Shown in pieces: positions 7,810 through 13,003 of a DNA stretch of 13,003 nucleotides. This DNA is from Candidatus Tepidiaquacellales bacterium UBA6667 (GTDB lineage: Bacteria > Bacteroidota > Ignavibacteria > Tepidaquicellales > Tepidaquicellaceae), in the NCBI GenBank assembly GCA_002455255.1, contig DKKL01000056.1, forward strand, positions 13,762 through 26,764, written 5' to 3'. The position numbers and the translations under genes were made by a program. The notes beneath the pieces were generated by a model, which had not been told where the DNA came from, made no database searches, and saw nothing but the letters and a program-made list of their open reading frames with translations. How positions within the stretch are numbered: position 1 is the stretch's first letter; every line of letters starts with the position of its first letter.

Positions 7810-10377
7810 TTAATTATAACTTAATATTAATCCTAATAATGAAAATGTATCACGTGAAAAATAGTAGTAAGTAAAAATACTTCCGTAGAACAGCAGAATT
7901 ATTGTTAATGCATGAATAAGTGATTTTGTAAATGAAAATTGAAGTAATATTCTGCCTCCTGAAATAATTCTGTAAAGATATATAATATGAATTATAAAAA
8001 ATAACAAAATACTGAAATAAATATAATCCGTATTTAAATATCCTAATTTTAGAATAACTGTTCCAAGTGGAAGAAATATTATAAATGGAAGTGAACTCCA
8101 TACTGAAATCGTATATACATTTTTATAGTTTATAAAATTTCTTGAAAATAGTGATATTAAATATATTAATAAAGAAACTATAAACGTTAAAACTAAATTT
8201 AGAACAGTGAAAAACGGAATGGCATATTGTGGATTATTAGAAAGTGTTGAAAATAAATTTTTTAAATTATTACTTTGAAATATATTTGCTAATAATAAAT
8301 CAAATAAATCAAAATCCCTGTAAAAATATATTACAGAAGACCAAAATAAACTGATACCTATTGACACTAATAAACTAACGGTAAAATTCAGTAAATTCGG
8401 TATAATAAACTGTTCACTTGAAAACATAAAAAAGTTTTTTGGGGCATACATACATTTAAAAAAACTTTCCCTGAATTTTTTTACCTGAGTAAGCAGAAAA
8501 ATAAATATTATATTTACTAACACCCCTACTAAAATAAACACATTGCTTTCTTCATTTTTATTCTCACCTTCGAGGATTTTTGGAGACTCCTGATCTTTAA
8601 GCATTCTTTCTACATACTGAGCCGCCTGCTTTACATCTCTTTCTATTGTATAAATTCCATCTGTCCATAATTCATTATTTGAACTTAAAGGAAAATTTAA
8701 TGGTCTGTCTGCGATTCTGTCAGAATATGAAGAAATAAAACTTCCGGAAAATTTATTTTTAATAAGACTATAAACATCAGTTAAATATTTAGTTTGTGAT
8801 TCAACCGAATATCTGTCGCTATATCCATTCCTGTTATTATTATCTATTTTAATTCCATAAGATGTAATCATCACGGGACTTTCCATAAATTTTTTTAATT
8901 CAGGTATATTTATGCCTGAGTTTAAAAATTCTTTTACTTCTTCAATTGATTTATCTGTTAAATTTATCCCTGTAATATCTGATGATGTTACACTGTTTTT
9001 AAACAAATTTCTTGTTGTGTAATAAATTTTTCTATTGTCAAACCCTACTGCAATATCTTTCATCATTTGAATGTATTGATTAGCAGTTTTATCATTCACG
9101 TCAAAATTGTTTCCGACACCCCAGAACAATATAGAAGGATTATTTCTGTCTCTAAGGATTAATTCTGACAAATATTTTTTTGCACTTTCCTGATATTCTA
9201 AATCATCTAAAATATTCATCGGTACTTCATTTACGGGTATTTCTTCAATTATAAAAACTCCATATCTGTTTGCCAAATTAATCAAGTAAGGGCTTGCTCC
9301 TGAGCCGGGCAATCTTATCGCATTAATACCGAGAGTTTTAATATTCAATATGTCTTTTTCAAGCTCTGAAAAGTCAACAGCAGTTGCAAATTTCGGTGAA
9401 TTCTCAAAATAATTTATTCCTTTTAATATAAAAGCGTTTCCGTTTAGTGTGATTAAATTTTTATTGAAATTTATTTCTCTAAAACCATATTGAAATATAT
9501 ATTCGTCTATATGATTATTTTCTGTATCCGTTATGATACAAACTATATCATATAAATTAGGATTATCCGGTGACCAAATATTAAGATTTTTAAAATTTGT
9601 ATTTATTTCTATTTCTTTAGTATTGAAATTATCAGTTGTGAATACTGATTCTTCGCTTTTACCTGCTACAAAACCCGTAACCGTTTCCCTTGCTTCAAAA
9701 TAAATTTTATACTCATTGTTTTGAAAAATTTTATTTAAGTCAGTTGTCTTAACGGAAAATAGACTTGTAATATTTGGATTAGATGGTGTACCAGTGAATG
9801 TAAATTTAACAGATTGAACAAATATCTTTGGCACTGCTACAAGATATATATCTCTGAAAATTCCACCGTAATTTTTTTGATTATCAATTCGGCTTTTTAA
9901 AGGTAATGTTGAATTATAACTTAATGAATTATCAACCGAAATTTCTATGATGTTTTCTTTACTTAAAATGTTTTCGTCAATAATATTTATTATTGAAGAA
10001 TATCCACCGGTATGTTTTGTTATGAATACATTATTAATTTTAATTTCAGAAGCATAATTTATTCCTTCGGCTACTAAAATGAAACTATACTTGTCAGTTA
10101 AAGTATCAGGCAGGATGAAATTTTTCTTAAATTCAACTTTACCTTCAAATTCATATGAAGAGGGGACTATTAACTCAGAAAAAGTTGAACCTTCATTAAA
10201 TGAAATTTTCCATAAACCGATTAATGAAAAAATACTCCTTTTAGAAGTCTCATTAAATAGATTTTTGTTTTTTATAGTGTCAGTTGTGTTTCTTTCAAAA
10301 ATTTTTATTTGACTATAAGAATTTATTGAATCAAACAATAAAAATATGACAGTTAAACAGAAAAAAAATTTTCTCAT
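7810..10377 (-). CDS. GH2-like membrane-anchored protein, probable catalytic pseudoenzyme
   Basis: An 855-residue exported protein. A signal peptide occupies about residues 1-22 (basic start, hydrophobic core, SYSQ end). A GH2 sugar-binding jelly roll follows, ending in YGGIFRDIYL at about 170-179, then an Ig-like domain to about 300 (YGFREI near 297), and a TIM barrel at about 310-590. The last ~245 residues contain about six membrane helices, beginning near 612, with some resemblance to Yip1-type domains (tentative). Both expected catalytic glutamates are missing. The acid/base motif usually reading W-x-x-GNE is FWGVGNN (N424), and the nucleophile motif usually T-E-Y-G is TSYG (S506). The usual barrel-end W-x-x-x-D-F is also altered. 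It therefore probably binds glycan rather than cleaves it, which is inference. ATG start, no Shine-Dalgarno. It follows a 143-bp gap (10378-10520) in which I see no convincing promoter or terminator, and is the likely first gene of the operon. Confidence 0.85.
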   Translation of the reverse strand: MRKFFFCLTVIFLLFDSINSYSQIKIFERNTTDTIKNKNLFNETSKRSIFSLIGLWKISFNEGSTFSELIVPSSYEFEGKVEFKKNFILPDTLTDKYSFILVAEGINYASEIKINNVFITKHTGGYSSIINIIDENILSKENIIEISVDNSLSYNSTLPLKSRIDNQKNYGGIFRDIYLVAVPKIFVQSVKFTFTGTPSNPNITSLFSVKTTDLNKIFQNNEYKIYFEARETVTGFVAGKSEESVFTTDNFNTKEIEINTNFKNLNIWSPDNPNLYDIVCIITDTENNHIDEYIFQYGFREINFNKNLITLNGNAFILKGINYFENSPKFATAVDFSELEKDILNIKTLGINAIRLPGSGASPYLINLANRYGVFIIEEIPVNEVPMNILDDLEYQESAKKYLSELILRDRNNPSILFWGVGNNFDVNDKTANQYIQMMKDIAVGFDNRKIYYTTRNLFKNSVTSSDITGINLTDKSIEEVKEFLNSGINIPELKKFMESPVMITSYGIKIDNNNRNGYSDRYSVESQTKYLTDVYSLIKNKFSGSFISSYSDRIADRPLNFPLSSNNELWTDGIYTIERDVKQAAQYVERMLKDQESPKILEGENKNEESNVFILVGVLVNIIFIFLLTQVKKFRESFFKCMYAPKNFFMFSSEQFIIPNLLNFTVSLLVSIGISLFWSSVIYFYRDFDLFDLLLANIFQSNNLKNLFSTLSNNPQYAIPFFTVLNLVLTFIVSLLIYLISLFSRNFINYKNVYTISVWSSLPFIIFLPLGTVILKLGYLNTDYIYFSILLFFIIHIIYLYRIISGGRILLQFSFTKSLIHALTIILLFYGSIFTYYYFSRDTFSLLGLILSYN

Positions 10378-10520
10378 TTAAAAATTATTGAAGGAAAAAA
10401 TTAGATTTTGAAATATCAGGAATGAACTAAATTATTGAAATATAATCAATTTAGAAGGGAAATTAAATATAAGAAATGTAATCAAAATTGAGGTGTTATT
10501 CTCCGAAAATAAGGGAAAAA

Positions 10521-11423
10521 TTAATTAAACTCTAAATATACTCTTGGAACATTTAATATTTTTTTGTAAAAAGGAACATAAGCCCGTGAGTTATAAACAT
10601 TAAAATCCATTGATTCAATTTCATTTAATATTTTTCTGTAATTTTTACACATAAGCCCAACGGTCATCCGTGAATCTCTATCCAGATATTTTATGCCTTT
10701 TTCTGCTCGGTCATAGTAGTAATTTGCTCTTTCAATCTGATATCTCATAAGATTTATAAAATTCTTATTATAAATGAAATTTAAAAACTCATTTTCACTA
10801 TAATCAAATTTCTCAAACTCATCTTTAGGTATATAAATCCTGTTTTTTTCAGCATCTTCTTTTATGTCTCGCAATATATTTGTCAGTTGCATGGCTATCC
10901 CCATATCAATAGCATACTCAATAGCAGATTTATCATTATAACCAAAAATTTCCATAGTCATCAAACCTACAACGGATGCTACTTTGTAACAATAAGTTCT
11001 TAAATTTTCAAAATTATCATACCTTTTAATTGTCATATCCATTACTACACCATCAATTAATTCATTTGGAAGATTTTGAGGTATGTTGAACTTTGACAAT
11101 GTATCTTTTAAAGAAATCATTATCGGGTGATCAATAAAATTACCGTTGTAAATTGTTTTTAAGTCTGAACGCCATTTCTCAATTGCAATAAAAATTGTTT
11201 CTTCAGGATTTTTTTCCTGATTAATACTTTTTAAATCAACTATGTCATCAATATATCTGCAAAAGGAATAAACTGCGTAAGCTGCGTTTTTTTTATTTTC
11301 CGGTAGGAAATTTGAAGTGAAGTAAAATGTCTTTGCATATGTCTTTGTTATAAACTTACAATGAGAATATGCCAGGTTTAGTTTGTTTGTATCGACTTTT
11401 TTATTAGATAAATTGTAAGTCAT
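10521..11423 (-). CDS. Phytoene/squalene synthase family protein (CrtB- or HpnD-like)
   Basis: A 300-residue all-helical head-to-head prenyl transferase (trans-isoprenyl diphosphate synthase fold). Both Mg-diphosphate binding motifs are present: YIDDIVD at 57-63, and QLTNILRDIKED at 179-190 followed by RIYIP. GLMTMEIFG at 153-161 and the C-terminal Y-x-x-I-L tail also fit. It would condense two C20 diphosphates to phytoene (CrtB) or two farnesyl diphosphates to presqualene diphosphate or squalene (HpnD/HpnC type). Sequence inspection alone does not separate these, and no desaturase, hopanoid or carotenoid partner gene lies in the window. ATG start without a Shine-Dalgarno. It lies 80 bases downstream of the SDR gene on the same strand, in a gap where I see no clear terminator. 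Confidence 0.9.
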   Translation of the reverse strand: MTYNLSNKKVDTNKLNLAYSHCKFITKTYAKTFYFTSNFLPENKKNAAYAVYSFCRYIDDIVDLKSINQEKNPEETIFIAIEKWRSDLKTIYNGNFIDHPIMISLKDTLSKFNIPQNLPNELIDGVVMDMTIKRYDNFENLRTYCYKVASVVGLMTMEIFGYNDKSAIEYAIDMGIAMQLTNILRDIKEDAEKNRIYIPKDEFEKFDYSENEFLNFIYNKNFINLMRYQIERANYYYDRAEKGIKYLDRDSRMTVGLMCKNYRKILNEIESMDFNVYNSRAYVPFYKKILNVPRVYLEFN

Positions 11424-11503
11424 ATTTGCATTATGTAATGATTTTTTTAATTATGCAGATATAACAACAAATTAATCCTAAAAAATTCCGCTATAAAATA
11501 AAT

Positions 11504-12196
11504 TTATGATTTCTTAACAGGATTAAGCGGTCTTAGTTCAATCTCATTAACAAGACACCTTTCAGGACTTTTCAGAGCATATATAACTGCATCTGCAACA
11601 TCCTGCGGTGCTAAAAGAGTATTTCTGTCTGAATGTAGAGTAGTTCCGGGTTGGTCAAAAAAGTTTGTATCAACTGAACCAGGACAAATTGCCACGACGC
11701 GAATTCCTGATTTCCTTACTTCAAGGAAAAGTGATTTTGTCAATCCCATTACAGCATGTTTTGTCGCACAGTATATTGATGCCTGTTCTATGCTTGTTTT
11801 TCCTGCTATCGAAGCAATATTTGCAATAAAACCTGATTTTTGTTCCAACATAAAATTTAATGCCTTTTTCGTACACATATATAATCCTCTTACGTTTACA
11901 GCAAACATATCATCAAAATCTGACAGTTTTGATTCATTAAAAGGTGCAAATTTTCCAAATCCTGCATTATTTATTAACACATCCAATCTTCCAAATTTTT
12001 CATTTATAAAACTAAAAAGATTGTCAATATCCCTTTCAATAGCTACATCTGTTTTAATAAAATAAAAATCTTGATTATTTAAATCTACTCTTGACCTTGA
12101 AGCATCAATTACTATGTATTTTTCATTTAATAATGATTTTACTATAGCCCTTCCGATACCTTTTGATCCACCGGTAACTAATGCAATTTTTCTCAT
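11504..12196 (-). CDS. Short-chain dehydrogenase/reductase (SDR), classical type
   Basis: A 230-residue NAD(P)H-dependent oxidoreductase with a complete classical SDR set. The cofactor loop is TGGSKGIG at 8-15, with R34 after strand 2, which suggests an NADP(H) preference. D50-V51 binds adenine, NNAG is at 76-79, and the catalytic tetrad is N101, S129, Y142 and K146 with the usual 13- and 4-residue spacings. CPGSVDTNFF follows. The substrate is not deducible; relatives are annotated as FabG-like or 3-oxoacyl-ACP reductase-like, but the short C-terminus ending in a conserved ELRPLNP segment favours a general SDR over FabG itself. The ATG start is supported by a strong AAGGAG six bases upstream. 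No promoter is visible between this gene and the hairpin terminator just upstream, so expression may depend on tRNA read-through. Confidence 0.93.
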   Translation of the reverse strand: MRKIALVTGGSKGIGRAIVKSLLNEKYIVIDASRSRVDLNNQDFYFIKTDVAIERDIDNLFSFINEKFGRLDVLINNAGFGKFAPFNESKLSDFDDMFAVNVRGLYMCTKKALNFMLEQKSGFIANIASIAGKTSIEQASIYCATKHAVMGLTKSLFLEVRKSGIRVVAICPGSVDTNFFDQPGTTLHSDRNTLLAPQDVADAVIYALKSPERCLVNEIELRPLNPVKKS

Positions 12197-12202
12197 AAAA
12201 TT

Positions 12203-12208
12203 CTCCTT
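12203..12208 (-). promoter_or_regulatory. Shine-Dalgarno site of the SDR gene
   Basis: On the minus strand AAGGAG is followed by six bases and then the ATG of the SDR gene. It fixes that start. It stands out because none of the other genes in the window shows a comparable site upstream of its start. Confidence 0.85.
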
Positions 12209-12210
12209 AA

Positions 12211-12239
12211 ATAAAAAAAAGCGGACATTAAATCCGCTT
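12211..12239 (-). terminator. Intrinsic terminator after tRNA-Arg
   Basis: Read on the minus strand, AAGCGGA (12239-12233) pairs with TCCGCTT (12225-12219) around a 7-base loop (TTTAATG), and is followed by a run of T residues at 12218-12213. This is a classic Rho-independent structure 34 bases after the tRNA. It sits only about 15 bases before the SDR start codon, so it may also act as an attenuator of read-through into the SDR gene. Confidence 0.85.
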
Positions 12240-12273
12240 AAAACAATAATTTAATAAAAAATAAATGTTTTAG

Positions 12274-12347
<74 letters not shown>

Positions 12348-12365
12348 AAATCTTCCTAATTTTAT

Positions 12366-12393
12366 TAGAAGTTTATAAAATAATAAACTTCTA
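12366..12393. repeat. Perfect inverted repeat upstream of tRNA-Arg
   Basis: TAGAAGTTTAT and ATAAACTTCTA form an 11-bp perfect stem around a 6-base loop. It lies 18 bases upstream of the tRNA 5' end, in the divergent region between the tRNA and the plus-strand gene. No T-run follows it on the plus strand, and only a weak one (ATAAAATT) on the minus strand. It may be an operator, a processing structure or part of the tRNA promoter region. The function is unknown. Confidence 0.6.
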
Positions 12394-12500
12394 TGAAAAT
12401 TTAAATACTAAAATTGATAATTTTTGATAAATTCCTAAAATTTTACTGAAAATGTATGAATAATATTACAATATAGCAATATTCTGGACTTTATATAAGT

Positions 12501-12517
12501 TTGGCACAGAGTTTGTA
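12501..12517 (+). promoter_or_regulatory. Candidate sigma-54 (RpoN) promoter of the orphan CTD gene
   Basis: The sequence TTGGCAC-AGAGT-TTGTA matches the sigma-54 -24/-12 consensus TGGCAC-N5-TTGCW in its full -24 element, in exact spacing, and at four of five positions of the -12 element (TTGT in place of TTGC). Predicted transcription start is near 12528, about 40 bases before the ATG of the plus-strand gene. The mismatch at the conserved C of the -12 element is the weak point. The only other TGGCAC-type words I noticed on either strand lie inside genes and lack the -12 half. Confidence 0.55.
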
Positions 12518-12534
12518 ATTTAGATATCTAAATT
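12517..12534. repeat. 18-bp perfect palindrome over the predicted transcription start
   Basis: AATTTAGATATCTAAATT reads the same on both strands. It begins at the last base of the sigma-54-like -12 element and is centred on 12525/12526, at the predicted start of transcription. The placement suits a dimeric repressor operator, although AT-rich palindromes occur by chance in such DNA. Confidence 0.6.
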
Positions 12535-12566
12535 TGTTAATGATTTAGAATTTTAAAAATAAAATT

Positions 12567-12890
12567 ATGGAAGCAACTATTCAACAACCAAATTTTTTTA
12601 TGAGATTAATGCAATATTACAATCTCAATTCTTTAAATAATTCTAAAAAAGTAAATTGTTGCATTGATTTTAATTTACCTTATAATTCAAAAGTTAATCT
12701 GAATATTTTTGATTTATCCGGAACTCTGGTAAAACAGATATATTCAAATAAATTTCTCAAAGAAGGATTTTATTCTAAAAATATTGACTTAGAAAATTTA
12801 TTGCCCGGTGAGTATTATTATGAATTAGAAACCGATAGAAACAAAGAAATTAAATACCTAAAACATTTAGGAAAATATTCAAAAAATTAA
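12567..12890 (+). CDS. Small orphan protein with a FlgD/T9SS C-terminal sorting-type domain
   Basis: A 107-residue protein, the only one on the plus strand. Residues about 30-100 follow the beta-sandwich pattern of the FlgD Ig-like/T9SS type A sorting domain: IDFNLPYNSKVNLNIFD at 33-49, LSGTLVKQI at 50-58, LKEGFYSKNID at 64-74, and LLPGEYYYELE at 78-88, then a short basic tail. Such domains normally form the C-terminus of a large secreted protein and direct it through the type IX system. Here the N-terminus (1-29) is polar, with no signal peptide or passenger domain, so export by T9SS is doubtful. It may instead be a cytoplasmic or regulatory stand-alone domain. The start is ATG; the upstream leader is A-rich without a Shine-Dalgarno. 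The gene stands alone with its own candidate promoter and terminator. There are adjacent cysteines at 31-32. Confidence 0.75.
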   Translation: MEATIQQPNFFMRLMQYYNLNSLNNSKKVNCCIDFNLPYNSKVNLNIFDLSGTLVKQIYSNKFLKEGFYSKNIDLENLLPGEYYYELETDRNKEIKYLKHLGKYSKN

Positions 12891-12950
12891 TTTTATACTA
12901 ATAATTTAATAAACAATTTTCTCTCATTTTTTCTCCCTAACCCACCAATT

Positions 12951-12982
12951 AAAGCCGTTGTAAAAACGGCTTTTCTTTTTTA
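12951..12982 (+). terminator. Intrinsic terminator of the orphan CTD gene
   Basis: AAAGCCGTT (12951-12959) pairs perfectly with AACGGCTTT (12965-12973) around a 5-base loop, followed by TCTTTTTTA. The T-run is only on the plus strand, which places it after the orphan gene, about 60 bases past its stop. The intervening sequence at 12891-12950 is pyrimidine-rich and holds no gene. Confidence 0.9.
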
Positions 12983-13003
12983 TCAAGGTAATTCTATTTA
13001 AAT

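Larger units (their letters stand above)
12348..12566. other. Divergent intergenic region between tRNA-Arg and the orphan CTD gene
   Basis: About 219 bases with no open reading frame I can support. It is strongly AT-rich and holds the inverted repeat near the tRNA, the sigma-54-like promoter and the 18-bp palindrome listed separately. A weak sigma-70-like pair for the tRNA can be imagined on the minus strand across the inverted repeat (TTTTCA, 16 bases, TATAAA), but it is too weak to call in DNA of this composition. Confidence 0.6.

Noticed and set aside
7850..8101. 83-codon minus-strand frame inside the GH2-like gene
   Set aside because: It is an alternative frame of the membrane-helix region of the larger gene; low-complexity composition explains it.
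12500..12536. Bacteroidota-type vegetative promoter (TTTG then TAnnTTTG) with TAAATTTG at 12529-12536
   Set aside because: The -7-like box is present, but the TTTG candidates lie 13 or 25 bases upstream instead of the usual 19-21, so the sigma-54 reading fits better.

Overview
This is an AT-rich window from a Gram-negative bacterium, most likely a member of the Bacteroidota/Chlorobiota/Ignavibacteriota (FCB) group. The evidence is three lipid A genes (so an LPS-type outer membrane), a protein made almost entirely of a FlgD/type IX secretion (T9SS) C-terminal-like domain, mostly absent Shine-Dalgarno sequences, and a tRNA gene without an encoded CCA. The lineage is inferred from gene content; no marker gene in the window fixes it.

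Positions 1-10377 hold one tightly packed minus-strand run. In transcription order it reads: a secreted or membrane-anchored GH2-like protein, smc, an M42 aminopeptidase, an MtnX-like HAD phosphatase, an ICMT/PEMT-type membrane methyltransferase, lpxB, a DUF374/LpxJ-like acyltransferase, and the first 26 codons of lpxK, which run off the left edge. Neighbours overlap by up to 8 bases or are at most 14 bases apart, so this is probably one operon. Several genes start at TTG or GTG, which suggests translational coupling. The last three genes act late in lipid A synthesis: LpxB makes the disaccharide, LpxK adds the 4'-phosphate, and the acyltransferase probably adds a secondary acyl chain.

Positions 10378-12347 continue on the minus strand with looser spacing: a phytoene/squalene synthase, an SDR oxidoreductase and tRNA-Arg(UCU). 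A hairpin terminator lies between the tRNA and the SDR, which has the only good Shine-Dalgarno sequence noticed in the window.

Positions 12348-13003 hold an isolated plus-strand unit. It consists of a divergent intergenic region with an inverted repeat, a good match to a sigma-54 promoter, an 18-bp perfect palindrome at the predicted transcription start, a 107-residue orphan CTD-like protein, and a strong intrinsic terminator.

Most of the window is ordinary housekeeping. The points most worth attention are the GH2-like protein, which appears to have lost both catalytic glutamates and has gained a six-helix membrane domain, and the orphan CTD-like gene with its sigma-54-like promoter. I do not see a complete, clearly undescribed multi-gene system.
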